Source: Reticulitermes speratus (Eukaryota > Arthropoda > Insecta > Blattodea > Rhinotermitidae). Taken from it: DNA of 64,000 bases. The first letter of the stretch is position 1, and the number at the start of each line of letters is the position of its first letter. The notes beneath the pieces were generated by a model. The model made no database searches, was not told the origin of the DNA, and saw nothing but the letters and a program-made list of their open reading frames with translations. Positions 22,126 through 33,287 of the stretch are shown one piece after another. The position numbers were made by a program, and so were the translations under genes. Where the stretch lies: NCBI GenBank assembly GCA_021186555.1, contig JAJKFL010000039.1:13496733-13560732 (forward strand), given 5' to 3'.

Positions 22126-23209
22126 ACATGCGGAAATGTAAGGCCTTTAAGCTTCCATTGCGTCCGGCGTATGGTATTAATTTGGGCCTCGACACATCAT
22201 TCGATAACACATGTACATACTTTCACATGTTCTTTTAGCGTTTGAAGGATATTTACCTAACATGTTTTAAGGTAAAGGGCAGGGAGAAATACAAAGAAGG
22301 AAGAAAATCAGGGCAGGAAAATAAAAAATGGATGGGAAAGAAATGAGAGAGGAGTGAAACAGATAAAGGCATGAAAAGATATAAAAGACAGGAAAGAATG
22401 GGATGAAGGATGGTGATAGGAAAGAAACTATTTTCCCCGAAAGACTAAACCTGCACACGTGCTACAAAGTCCTGACTTCTGACGGGATATCTTGACATTC
22501 TTTACAAGCACACTGGGGCTGACTTCTCACCTTTGTGTTGAAGTTTAATACTTATTACAACATGCAACAACAGCAAACGAAAACCTTTCTGTTGAACTTT
22601 TAATGGGCACTGTACTGGTTCGAAACAAATGCTTTTTTTGGCTTTACAGAAATTCAAACTTTTAACTACTATAAAACATCATAACAACAGTATTCTTTTG
22701 TTTTTGAAAATACTCAGCACAGAAAGGGTTAATTTAGGCTTAGCCGGCGAGTTTTAATGGTGTGTAAAATGATGCTGAAATAATCAACTGATGAAATGAT
22801 AAAAGATACTGCGACACGCACTACACGGTAGTATCAATGTAGCTCCCCGTTACTTGAAATTCAAGAACGCACGAGTTCCTGAAATCAGCTACGTAAGAAT
22901 GCTTTATGGCAGCCTGACTTGATAATATTATTTTGGAAGTCTTCAATTCAAAACGTTCAACTCCCTAGTTTATCCGACCGACATCGTTGGCCGCTTCCTG
23001 TCGCCTACTTTATCAAATGGCACTAGGCTGACTCAGCGAGCAGCGTACACCTGACCTGTCGCAGAGCGTTACGTCTGCAGTAGCCAAGTCAGTTTGAGTC
23101 CTAACACCACTTTAATGCTGCGTGTTCCTGTACGACGTACATGCCAAATACTGATCGTATAAGACGGACTGTAAATTCTGACGAACGCCTCCTCATGCAC
23201 ATATACTAG
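22126..23209. other. Non-coding stretch with a purine tract
   Basis: 22274-22432 is strongly GA-rich on the plus strand (GAAA/GGAAA-like, imperfect). The rest shows nothing. Confidence 0.5.
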
Positions 23210-23656
23210 ACACGAAAAACAAATGTAATATATTTGACACGGTTCCGAGGAACAGGTTCATAACCACACAGGAAGAGAACACGCAGAAGACACCAGCTAA
23301 CTGAGAAAAAAAACTACACAAAATTTATGCTAGATCTGAGACATCTGCACGAAAATCACTGGTTCGGATCGCATAGCAATTGGGCGTATTTAAATCCACT
23401 TAAGCCAGCTGTGATTCAGGAACTCTGCAGAAGTTCGTGAAGAGTGAATTTTGCGACCTGGTAGTTTCTGATTAGCGACGAAGCTTGGTGTCATCTCAGT
23501 GGATACATAGACTCTCAGAATATTAGGTGCTGGTCTGTACAAAATCCAATGTTCATCCAGGAAGCGCCATTATATAACGTTAAGGTCCGTGTGTGGTGTG
23601 CTGAGTGCAAGTAGCATTACTGGACCCACCGTTATTTTTTTTCGTGAGACTATAAA

Positions 23657-23930
23657 GGAAGGAAATCAATGAAAAGGAACAATATTAAGAGTGGTAGGAA
23701 TGAGGAAAGTCAAACTTATTGGACATTTGTTGAGACATAATGGTTTTGTTACCAACATCATGGAAGGTAGAGTGTTGGGGAAGGAAAGTAGAGGACGACC
23801 GAGGCTCTCTTACATCAAGAATCTGATGATGGAACTCTTTTGCAACTCCTACGCCAAAATGAAGAGACTGGCACAAGACAGACATCTATGGTTGCAGCGA
23901 CAAGGCTTAGCCTTTAGAGAATGATGATGA
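23657..23930 (+). mobile_element. 5'-truncated LINE (family D) inside transposase fossil
   Basis: Encodes 77 residues at 23691-23924: KLIGHLLRHNGFVTNIMEGR, then ESRGRPRLSYIKNL and YAKMKRLAQDRHLWLQRQGL. This is the extreme C-terminus of a non-LTR retrotransposon ORF2 (usual form LIGHLLRHN.F...I.EGK..GKR.RGRPR.SY). The frame is intact to its stop, followed by an ATGATGATG tail. TGAGACTATAAA at 23645-23656 and 23931-23942 is an exact 12-bp target duplication. A recent, dead-on-arrival insertion. Confidence 0.93.
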
Positions 23931-24184
23931 TGAGACTATAAATTCACACCAATATGTTATATTCCGAAACCAATCTTTTCATCGCCTAATCCATTACGAG
24001 AGGACGTATGCCATTTTCAGCAAGACAGTGCACCAGCTCAAACAGCAAGAAATTCTATGCCTTGTTTACACAGTGATTTTGGCGACAGAACAATAAGCAA
24101 GAAATTGTGACCTCCACGTTCGCCAGGCCTGTACCATGCGATCGATTTTTACTTGTAGGGCATGTTAAAGCATAAAGTATATAG

Positions 24185-24458
24185 CAGGGGTGGCCACTAC
24201 GCGGCCGGCGCAAGCTGCCTGTAGAAACATATACTCACGTATGCGCATGCTGCACATAAGGCTGACAGAGAGCGGCGTTTTGAAAGACTTTCTAAAGGAA
24301 TGAGACTCATAACTAACTGAAACTAACCTATTGTAGGTGGATGAGAGAAATGAGAAGCCATCAAATGAGGCAAAAATATTTTATTTTATTAATGCGTGGC
24401 TCTTGCCTAAGTTACTTCGTAACGTGCGGCTCCGAAGCTCGTTGAGCTGGTCACCCTG
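24185..24458. mobile_element. hAT-family MITE inside transposase fossil
   Basis: Starts CAGGGGTGGCCAC and ends with the complement of CAGGGTGACCAG. GTATATAG at 24177-24184 and 24459-24466 is an exact 8-bp target duplication, the hAT hallmark. 274 bp, no coding capacity; GCGGC-rich near both ends. Confidence 0.88.
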
Positions 24459-24611
24459 GTATATAGTAATAATCCTCGCGCTAAAGATGATCTGGGGGCG
24501 GGGAGAACAAAAGAACAGTGTCTTCAATTTCACCAGCAGAAATTCGACGTTCAATACACAAGGTGTTTATTAGGTGTGATGAGTGCTTGCGTGCCGAAAA
24601 AAAAAACCACT

Positions 24612-24748
24612 TCAAGTGCCTTCTTAAAACATGTTGAGTAAAAACCTAAAATTAACAGCAATACATTAAAATAGAACTGTTCAGCGCCTTCTTTAAATAT
24701 GCCTACATTTAGTAAAAACCTAAGAGTACAGCAATACATTAAATAAAA
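24612..24748. repeat. About 70-bp imperfect direct duplication
   Basis: CCTTCTTAAAACATGTTGAG...AACAGCAATACATTAAAATA and CCTTCTTTAAATATGCC...TACAGCAATACATTAAATAA are diverged tandem copies, just past the transposase C-terminus. Confidence 0.8.
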
Positions 24749-25403
24749 CGCGTGGAACCCGACTCACTGTAAACTGGAATAGCGGCGATTGCTGCGCTGC
24801 CTGCCGCCATGCAAAATGCTCTGTGAATTGACTAATGATGTGGGCCAGGTAAAGTATGGACCTCTATAATTATAACTGTGAAGTGGCAAAACGAAAGAAC
24901 CATCCAAATAATATCAAGAAAAAACAACATATACGAAACTAGATGTTACGAGTACAGCCAAATCCGACAAACACAAACACAGCTTTAACACAAAATTAAT
25001 TTTAAAAAGTTCAGTATGGGACTACGAAACAAAGTATAAATAAATAATTATTAATATTATTGCACTTTAAAAGACACTATTCTTTAACACGGGCTAATAG
25101 ACTACAAATAACACATGAAACAAAACATTAACATAACCAAACTCAAAACATACAAAAGACATGGCAGATATCCTAATAGATTCTATACAATAACATTAAC
25201 TTTACAATAATTCTAAAGAAGCAGAATTTTTATCAAAAAATACCAATCGTAATGTAATTCTACAGCAACAGTAAACGAAAGAACACGGCAGTATACACTT
25301 TCAGCACGTTAAGCAAGAAGCATGAATTGTAACAACATGGGATCCGAAGTTTTAGGTACGTCCAAAGACGTTGCTATTGGTTGAATACTCCCTACAATTC
25401 ATG
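24749..25403. other. AT-rich non-coding stretch
   Basis: No feature recognised. Confidence 0.4.
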
Positions 25404-25450
25404 ACCTGGCCTGATGATGGCTTTGTAACTGCCGAAACATGCATACACCG
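25404..25450 (+). ncRNA. Hammerhead-like motif, degenerate
   Basis: CTGATGA intact, extra T, stem II GGC/GCC with a 9-nt loop, GAAAC, then ATGCA (U16.1 changed to C). Stem I is not convincing. Confidence 0.5.
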
Positions 25451-25654
25451 CATTATACGTACAGAAAATATGTTGCTGTGACTGTGATACGCCCTTACTT
25501 CAATTATTTATGAGGTCCCGTCCCCCACTCGTCGCCACCATCCGCCTTCAGTACACAGTCAGACAGTTTTTCAGCTTTGTATACTTCGTACAATTTCCAG
25601 ACTAGTTCTTTTTTAATTTTGCGCAATGTACGATCTACTTCACTGGAATTCAAG

Positions 25655-25951
25655 GTAAGGTAAAGCAATTCCTATACAGGCCCTGAGGGCGCCAGGAGGT
25701 TGAGGCTCGCAGGATTTCTAGACAATCGGCACAAGAAGGTTGTCAGATTGTCAGTCCTAAGCACCGGCCGCCTTTACCCCCCAGGAGATAACCCTGCTAC
25801 TCATTTCTTTTATAGGCTGAGTCGACCCCAGAGCTACAATGCGGCAGGAAGGATTAAGTCAATGAAAAATTCCAATGACTCCCATGGGGAATCGAACCTG
25901 CGACCTCCCGGCTTGTAGGGCAGTGCCTCAACCAATTGCCACCGCGTACTC
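25655..25951 (-). mobile_element. tRNA-derived SINE family D, copy 2
   Basis: Inverted copy with the head at the right (B box complement of GGTTCGATTCCCC). CACT[GG/TT]AATTCAAG at 25641-25654 and 25952-25965 is a 14-bp target duplication with two mismatches. Confidence 0.88.
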
Positions 25952-25965
25952 CACTTTAATTCAAG

Positions 25966-27555
25966 CGGACGAACACTAAATAGAACCACAGCAAATAATT
26001 CTAGACACATCATGTATAACTGATTCATACGAAGGTTCTGCCAAAGATAATAACATTCGTTACAGCGATTCATCATTTCTAATTAATTTCCTCGTATTGA
26101 CAAATTCGAATGACACTAATACTTTTTCGAGTACATGTGTTAGGATAACTAGCTATTCGGGACACAATACAGTCTTATACATACAATCTTTACTGACACT
26201 GAAGACAGATACAGGGAGTAGACATGAGTTAAACTGGTGAAGTATGTTAGAATTAAGTGAATCCGAAATTTAAAAGTACTACGTTTGAAATGCGTGTCAA
26301 TTTCCCATTTTATCCAACAAGCCCACGTGATCAATTGAACGTCACAAGAGATCTTGAATGCGTATCTTAGCAGCATGACATCTAACCTGAAATAACATAA
26401 AGCGAAAAAAAAAAAACAATGTTTTGTGTAGTCGACAGTAGCTGAATACACAAATTTTATATCGGAGCGCTATTCCGTTAGTTTACAAATGGTAATGCTA
26501 AGGGCCACTGCCCCAGCAGGTGAACAAACTCACTGACCTGACGGAGCGACAGTCCTACCTGTTGCATGTAATCCTCGCACGGGTTATGGTTTCTCTTCGC
26601 GCAGTAGTATTAACAGAAAAATCATCGGAAAATAATGGTTCACTTTAAGGTAATATTCTACAGGAAGAGCGAGTTATCTAACTACACGTGTCTCAGATCT
26701 GTCGGACAAAATCTAGTTACAGTCAACTTAAGCTACCTGACAATTTAAGAACAAAACAATTTATAATAGGCGGAGAATGTAGGTTCCTGTAACCAGTCGG
26801 TGACAACTAGCGCTAATTAGGTTAAAAGTGTTAAGTAAAATCCATACTCATTGGTAGATTACGAATGATGAATAGGTTAGAACGGTTTGTGTTGAGTCTA
26901 AGAACTGCAAATAAACCTCAAAGAAGCAACATACACGATAAAATTATCCTGAAGTTATACCACAAAGCCCATAATGCAATGTTATCATACATGTCACAGT
27001 ATTCTGAAGTTAAGGCATGTAATCCATAACTCAGTATATGCTTTTCGTTGGTTAAGCTTACCATTGGAAGGCATTCAGAACGGTAATCCAAATAAAATCC
27101 AAATCTGGAGGGTAACACTAACCACCAATCCACAATATATTACAATTCTGGACGTAACTGAAACCAAAATATTCGGAAATCACGGGTGCACTGCACTGTA
27201 ACACACAACACAAACACTGTCACTGAACTTACAAATATGGCGCCACTTCCTTCCTGCAGCACGACGATGTTCAAATGTCAGTAACAAAATGGAAGGTTCA
27301 CTTTCGCGTGCAACAACACAAGGCTGTCAGTGACTGTTGGGAGGGGGAAGGCCACCTGACCTCCCCTCCCTTGGCCCCATTCTCTCCGTCAAGTGCATGT
27401 TGCTAAACTGTCCGGCCGGCGCTACGTTATGTGCAGTTGTGTACGCTACTAATGTTACCATGTTAACAGCAGAAACACTACGCCTTCCTAACCACCCTCG
27501 CAGTAACAATAACACTACTGTTACAAACGCACGGTAACTTAACCAGTTCTATGCC
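25966..27555. other. Non-coding stretch; CpG-containing block at 27230-27530
   Basis: Mostly AT-rich. 27230-27530 is unusually GC-rich for this window and contains AAATATGGCGCCACTTCC, which resembles YY1/ETS-type promoter sites; on the minus strand a GTAAGT donor-like site follows (complement near 27227-27232). A promoter or untranslated first exon is possible but unproven. Confidence 0.25.
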
Positions 27556-27938
27556 ACAGGGTCCTTCTTGAGAAGCCGATGGTCTCTCAGCTAGTCAACA
27601 AATTCTCCTCTTTTTGAGACCAAAAATTCATTAGTGTAGTCACACGAACCCGCAAATGGACAAAATCCTGAACTAGATAAATTCCACCCACAACGTTACC
27701 TTCCTGACAGTCCATTTTAATATTATTCTTCCTCTGCATTTACTTTCCCAAGTACTTACTCCCCTTCCCGCCTGCTGACAAAAATTTTGTACATTTCCTG
27801 CCCATTTCATCCTCCTTGATGTTCTCATCATCCTGATAAAATGTCATATTGTGTACTTTAATGTATATGCTTTCAGTTATGAGGTCAGTAATACTGATTA
27901 CATTAGAATCTATCATGTTTCTCTGTTGCGTCCGCAAT
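27556..27938 (-). mobile_element. LINE family A 3' end, copy 4
   Basis: Minus-strand pieces: a IIRMMRTSRRMKWAGNV block near 27850-27795 (usual form IIRMIRSRRMRWAGHV), then RRNNIKMDCQ..-like and the QDR..VNT block toward 27620, and the LVP tail ending with the complement of GGTCCTTCTTGAGAAG. Interrupted at its 5' side by the LINE B copy at 27946-28324. Confidence 0.75.
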
Positions 27939-27945
27939 ACGCTTT

Positions 27946-28324
27946 CATTCATTGATTGATTCATTCATTCTATAGTCTGTCTTGTCTGTCCGTAGCCTCT
28001 TCCAAAGCGAATTCTCCACAGGGTGCGATCTAGTGCTTCCTCTTTCAATTTACAGTATCTTCTCTTTTCCTTAAGGTCATCCAGTAACTGCTTACGCCTT
28101 CTTCCTCGTCTTTCCGTTATTTCTATTCTTCCCTCTAACGTTCCTTCAATCACGTGTTTTAGCAGGCAGTTTCTACGCAAAATGTGACCAATCCAGTTAG
28201 CCTTTCTTCTTTTGATTGTACGTAGGATATTCCTCTCCTCCTTGACTCTGTGTAATACTTCTTCATTTCTCACACGATCGGTCCAGCTGATCTTCTCCAT
28301 TCTTCTCCAGCACCACATTTCAAA
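27946..28324 (-). mobile_element. LINE family B 3' end, copy 1
   Basis: Minus strand encodes MWCWRRMEKISWTDRVRNEE, then ANWIGHILRRNCLLKHVIEG, RRKQLLDDLKEK and RTLWRIRFGRGYG: the extreme C-terminus of a non-LTR ORF2. The 3' end is a (GAAT)n tail, and the stop codon falls inside the first GAATGA of that tail. ACGCTTT at 27939-27945 and 28325-28331 is a probable target duplication. 5'-truncated; the frame stays open, so it is younger than the family A copy beside it. Confidence 0.88.
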
Positions 28325-28331
28325 ACGCTTT

Positions 28332-28769
28332 GAAGGAGACAAAAGCAATGCATTTCTACGTCAACTTCGTGTGTCGTATCCCAACACGTAGTGACATAAC
28401 GACATGTAAGAAAAGTGTGTAGCCTACATGGATAAGTGTATGTAGTATGCAGGTATGAACGTCTGCACTTACATTATTCGTTACGCTTACATTTATTTTT
28501 TATTCTAGAATTCAACTCACTAAGAACAACTTAAACCATAAGAGATTTGTAACGTTTTACTAATGCTTAATTTAGTAAGTGAAAGACAACACACAATTGT
28601 GATATTAAAACAAGGAGTTCCAAGCAGAAGTCATAGAGCTTGCTGCTCTACTGCTTAGACGTAAACAAAAAGAATAACAATTGTATTTGTAATTTTATTT
28701 TATGAAGAACTTGTTACTCCACTAACCTCACCAGCTTGCGCATCTCCTATATTATTAAAATTACAGAAC
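28332..28769. other. Non-coding stretch
   Basis: No feature recognised. Confidence 0.4.
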
Positions 28770-28885
28770 TGTGGTGGCCTCTGACAGCATCGCGTGCATA
28801 CCAAGTTTCGTGAAAATCGGCCAACTGGTTAAGAAGTTCAAACGGGATAAGACACGGACACATACAGACATACCGATATAGTGGC
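28770..28885 (+). repeat. Dispersed repeat H, copy 2
   Basis: GTGGCCTCTGACAGCATCGC, then CATACCAAGTTTCGTGAAAA and an ACACATACAGACATACC tail, matching 9433-9530. Confidence 0.6.
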
Positions 28886-30080
28886 GATACCATAAGCCTT
28901 ATTCCTCCCCATGAGAAAGGAAAATAGTCTAATTAAATGACTTCTAAAAACAACGCAGTGACATTTAAAATAACTGTAGAGGCACGAATGCATACAAATT
29001 TAACCGAAAGAAAGTAAAGGAAAGAGACCAATTCGTGACAATAGGCATGGATGGGATGGTAATACGAGTATTAAAATCGATCTCAACTAAATAAAATTTG
29101 AGAATTTGGAAAGAATTAATCTGGTTCAGGATAAGCTCCCGTGGTGGGTAATGAACTTAATGGTTCACAAAAAGAGAAGCGTTCCTTAAGCTCTTAAGGC
29201 ATTTATCACACCGTGGGAACATCCCTATTTCATGTTGAAAGAAGTTCGTACCGTCTATGTTGTCAGCCAAGATTTTGCTTCAGAGATGGAAACGGATGAT
29301 AATCGCTGGGCGCCGTATCAGGGCTGTATGAAGGGATGTTCCGAGGTTCTGTTGTCACGAAATTAGCTCTTTGTTAAATGTAGCACTACTAACATTTTTT
29401 TCCACGACTAAATTAATGAAAGTGAACTCCCTTGTTCTTCTTGCCTGTTTCTTAATATGCTTTTATACTTATATTAAAGCACATAAAGCATGAAATTGTT
29501 CGGCGCTGAATCGCGAGGCAAAGAAAGACAATTCAAGCAAATATTCAATAGCAAACGAAATTATCTCGCAAAGAAGGTGAGAGGAAGGATACAAACAAAT
29601 ATACTGTGAAAACAAATTATGGAATAGCGCCCAAAACTTTGACTAATGAAAACAGAGCATAGCTTAGCGAACGACGTGACAAACTGTGTCAATAGCAAGC
29701 TATTCAGATGTGCAGCTTGCCCATAAACACGAATGAATAAGAAAAATTTTGTATAATCTGCAGACCGACAAATGGGCCTAGGTCTAGAACGCCAATCCGT
29801 CCAACCGTCGCACTACCAAATTAAATTAAGTTCTGAGCTCATTACCAGTGCAAGAAAGTCGTGTTCCCAGAAACAATAAAATCACCGGGCAAAGGGCTTG
29901 GTTTTGCATATCGTGGAAATTGGTTGGGACTTTTTACACATTACTCATCTCCCAGATGGCCAGTCTGAAACATGGCAATGTCACCAAAGCAATCAAACAG
30001 TTAAATAAATTGTTCAGTATGTATTATTAAAAGTTGTCTGTAGTTAAAACTACAGTGGAATTATTAATGAATAATGAAAG
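28886..30080. other. Non-coding stretch
   Basis: No gene recognised. Confidence 0.4.
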
Positions 30081-30270
30081 TAAGCGGTCGTGGCCTAATT
30101 TAAGATATTATCCCCCCCCCCCAATTTACCTTGAAGGACTATGCAAAACCACGAAAATCCTTAGACAGTATAGCAGGTCTGAGAACCGAGATTTGAACCT
30201 ACGACCCCCCCCCCCACACGAAACACGATTGTTATCTACTCGAAATCGACAGTCGGTCAATGAATGACAA
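30081..30270 (-). mobile_element. tRNA-derived SINE family E, copy 1
   Basis: Left end is the complement of AGGCCACGACCGCTTAC, the conserved 3' block of a widespread arthropod SINE type (GGCCACGGCCGCTTCC). A B-box-like GTAGGTTCAAATCTC lies on the minus strand near 30185-30205. Two C runs (30112-30122 and 30205-30215) have expanded inside it. Confidence 0.55.
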
Positions 30271-31427
30271 TAAGAAAGCAGTTGACCTCCCCATACATGC
30301 CACAAAAACATATATTGGCAAAAAAACAGGCGTTACATAAAACGTGAATAGAACTACCGAATTTGAAACATAGCCATATGATGTCTATAAATATGATCAC
30401 ATCAAACTGTTATATTTTCTCAGCTATCTGTCAAATACGATAGCAGTATAACGACACAACTACTCTTATTTTAGACGTGTATTTCATTAAAGGAATCTTA
30501 ATTTTCTAAATTAGGCACACAGTGGTAAAAGTACGGATACCTTACGATTTACTTCTGTCATGTTCTGAAATACCTATTCGGAGACTAAACTTAGACGAAA
30601 AAAAAAAACTGTTAATTTTTAACAATATTTGAGGGGAAATTTTGACATAGCAGTTACAAAGTTTTCAACACATCAACTAAAAAAAAAATTTGATAACATA
30701 TTTTAATTCATTTACCCCGTAAACTAATTACTGCGACGTCCTTCAGAAAAAAAAATTGAATTCCGGTTTTGAAACCATTAAGTACGAGAAGCCTCCACAT
30801 ATGAAGTGAATTTGTGTGCAGAACGTTGAGATGGTGCAGTGTGGACTTACCACACGCTGAAGAAACACGGATAGAACTGGTCTTACCTGGAACAGAAAAC
30901 AGACATTCCTTCAGTAAATGCGTCAATATATCTCGCGAGGGTAACAAGAAGTATAAATTAACAACTACACAATTAATTGCCCGTCTGTGTGCAAGAGTAA
31001 CACAAATACAGACTCCGATTACTTTGAATTTGTCAGTTGTAACTCCGAAGTGTGACTCCGTCGTTAAGACTGTAACTTTTAACGTGTAAGAAATACTCCA
31101 TAGGCCTGCCGAATTTGTGGGTAAGTGTGTGATCTATCTCCTAGCATATATGGTTTGTTAGTTGTCGTCATCAAATTGAAGATTAAATATAATAGTTGGT
31201 GCGATTGCCATGTTGTTGCCTTATACTTACAAAAAATGGCCCCACCAAATCTGCATACTTTTTCTGTTACCACACAAAATATTAGAACGCTGCATCACGT
31301 GATGTCAGCGTCTCTTGCAATTTTGCTTGTATTTCTGAAAGCAGGAAGTTAGCAAAATTCAAAGTTGCAATAACTTCTACTGGTAAAATATCCATCAATT
31401 TTTTTTATATTATATATACCGTAACTT
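30271..31427. other. Non-coding stretch
   Basis: Several A runs; no gene recognised. A plus-strand frame at 30814-31089 (91 residues) has no recognised domain. Confidence 0.35.
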
Positions 31428-31482
31428 TCAGTAATTAATTATTTCATTCCAACAAATGCACTACACTGCTTTAGTGTTATCT

Positions 31483-31530
31483 GTCCCTACATATGTTTCG
31501 GCACTTCCTGTGCCATCAACAGGGGTGTCG
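31483..31530 (-). ncRNA. Hammerhead-like ribozyme motif
   Basis: Minus strand: CCC, CTGTTGA (A6 changed to T), extra T, stem II GGCAC/GTGCC (5 bp), GAAAC, palindromic ACATATGT, A17, GGG. Stems are well kept but a core adenosine is lost. Confidence 0.65.
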
Positions 31531-32090
31531 TCGAGAGTTCACAATCCTCAATGCATCCAATTCACTTTCACAACATATAATTTTTGTAAGTCACTATCAC
31601 TGAATATCACTTATCTTCTTGTTCGTAGAGATTATTTTATCTTCCTTACAGTTATTAAAAATGAATCATTAAGAGTTTGATTTGAAGATAGTCGTAGTAT
31701 AAAATACTAAAAGTTATTAAAATTGTTTTTGATAACTGGTTATGTATATTAGTTGTGCGATCAATATCTGATCCTGTCCTGTAAGAATATAAATATAAAT
31801 AAGTCGCTTAAAATAAATCTTACTGCGACAAAATTACATTTATAAATTACATTTAAAGCAGCACTAAGAAGATACTTAAATGCACACTCCTTTTACTCTG
31901 TAGATGAATTTTTTATGAGTACTGCTAACCTATAATACTGACGTCTAAGACTGCACATAGAATGTTTAAAGCATTTTGCAATGTACATTTTGTATGATTT
32001 TGTATGTTATGACTTATTCCACATCCTCTTGTCTTGTGACAAAATTATGGATCCATGGAATGTATATATGTATGTATGTATGTATGTATG

Positions 32091-32332
32091 TAAGATTTAT
32101 TTTAATCAAAAAGATGTACGGAACAAGTAACGTAAACTTTACCATAGCCAGACAGGCAAAAGAAGTATATCAATATAAAAACATCAAATAAACATTACAT
32201 AGAACTAATGCAGCTATTTGGTACAATAAGTTATGTCGACAACTGCAACTAACACCAAAATATAAAAACAGTGTACATTTGTCGGAGTAAGATTTATTTT
32301 AATCAAAAAGAATGTACGAAACAAGTAACGTA
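32091..32332. repeat. 46-bp direct repeat pair
   Basis: TAAGATTTATTTTAATCAAA-type sequence at 32091-32134 recurs at 32288-32332 with one inserted base and one substitution. The second copy is preceded by GTGTACATTTGTCGGA, the same 16 bases found at the right end of FB1 (about 17066-17081). A (TATG)n run (32062-32091) abuts the first copy. Confidence 0.8.
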
Positions 32333-32364
32333 AAATAAGTTGCTGTTATGGATATATAGCAATT

Positions 32365-33110
32365 AACTCAGGTGTAACCGGCAGTTCGGGTTCGAACCCC
32401 GAACATGTCGATTACGCGATGTTACTATTTATTTTGGCATACAAATTGTGGTTTATGAGTACAACATCCGGCTTCAGAAATTAAGGGAGAAAAGTAAATT
32501 TAGAAAGGACAGTGGCGACTACCATTTCAAGGACGGTAGGGACATGTCGCGGTGTTTCTTTGTGAAATCCCGTGCTCCACAAGGGAACGTTAGTAGTAAC
32601 CCACCCCAGGATATTCGTTTTTTTTTTGCGAGCTTGGGGTCTCCCGACCGAGATGAGAGCGGTCCAGCGAGCCGTTTGGTTTAGCCAATCAGACTTAATG
32701 ATTTGAAAAGTATTTCGGCCAATGTAGAGCAAAGTTTGCGTGAAGGGGGAAACATTTGGTTAAGAGAGTTTTGAGAAGCGGAGAGGTGAAGACGTACAAG
32801 ACTGGGGAATAGAGGCTAGGGGCTAGTGTTCAAGTGTCGTTCTCAATCATAAAACTGAAAGCAAAAATTGTATTAGATTGCCACGTTACAATTCTACCAA
32901 TAAAGATATATACATAGTTATCACTTGTTTAATTGAACCAACTGGTGAAGTGAGTGCTGGCGCTGAGTTACCTCCACGCAATAATCCCAATGATGATAAG
33001 ACCTCATTACACCGACACGGAGCTAGCCAGGCTACCGAACTGAACGGTAACACAGGTAAGCGGAACCGTAGTTTAACATACCTTTTGCTGTGTTGTTGAC
33101 CGTCCTGTGG
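32365..33110. other. Unclassified promoter-like segment
   Basis: Starts with a perfect T-arm-like palindrome (TTCGGGTTCGAACCCCGAA, about 32385-32403). Further on are a CCAAT box (AGCCAATCAG at 32683-32692), a GC-rich patch and an AATAAAGATATATAC poly-A-like signal near 32900. A gene promoter or a solitary LTR of an old retroelement would both fit; nothing decides between them. Confidence 0.25.
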
Positions 33111-33187
33111 TGTGTTGTGTACTGCCTGGTTATGTTGTGGTTGTGTGTGTTAGAGGTTTGGGGGTGTTGCTTGGCGCATGCGTATTG

Positions 33188-33234
33188 TGACCCCTGATGA
33201 TGTCACAGGAAGTGCCGAAACATTTGTAAGGACA
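33188..33234 (+). ncRNA. Hammerhead-like ribozyme motif
   Basis: ACCC, CTGATGA intact, extra T, stem II GTCAC/GTGCC with one mismatch, GAAAC, ACA-TT-TGT stem III, A17, then AGG. All core boxes kept. Confidence 0.7.
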
Positions 33235-33287
33235 GAAAACACTAATACAGTGTAGTGCATTTGTTGGAGTGAAATAATTAATTAATC

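Larger units (their letters stand above)
23210..24640 (+). pseudogene. Tc1/mariner (IS630-type) transposase fossil with two nested insertions
   Basis: Ignoring two insertions (23657-23930 and 24185-24458), the plus strand keeps family blocks in order: a helix-turn-helix zone near 23290-23400; a SDEAW.HLSGYIDSQNIRCWS-like block near 23475-23535; NPMFIQEAPL and VKVRVWCAE near 23545-23610; FQQDSAPAQTARNSM near 24015-24060; a PPRSPGLY block near 24110-24130 and FYLGML near 24150-24170; VYSNNPRAKDDL near 24467-24495; and a DECLRAE..HFKCLLK C-terminus near 24580-24630. It carries stops and frameshifts as well as the insertions. Old, non-functional. No inverted ends found. Confidence 0.8.
31428..33287. 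repeat. Widely spaced inverted repeat pair with hammerheads
   Basis: 31428-31530 and the complement of 33188-33287 share about 100 bp with perhaps 15 differences: AATTAATTATTTCA.TCCAAC, AAATGCACTACACTG, TTAGTGTT.TCTGTCC.TAC, and the hammerhead. They lie 1.66 kb apart in opposite orientation. Either one element with inverted ends or two independent insertions. Confidence 0.7.

Noticed and set aside
27230-27330. Host promoter with YY1/ETS-like sites
   Set aside because: A single short motif cluster is too weak without a transcript; left as a note.
32365-33110. Solitary LTR
   Set aside because: CCAAT and poly-A-like signals fit, but I found no matching second copy, inverted terminal dinucleotides or target duplication.
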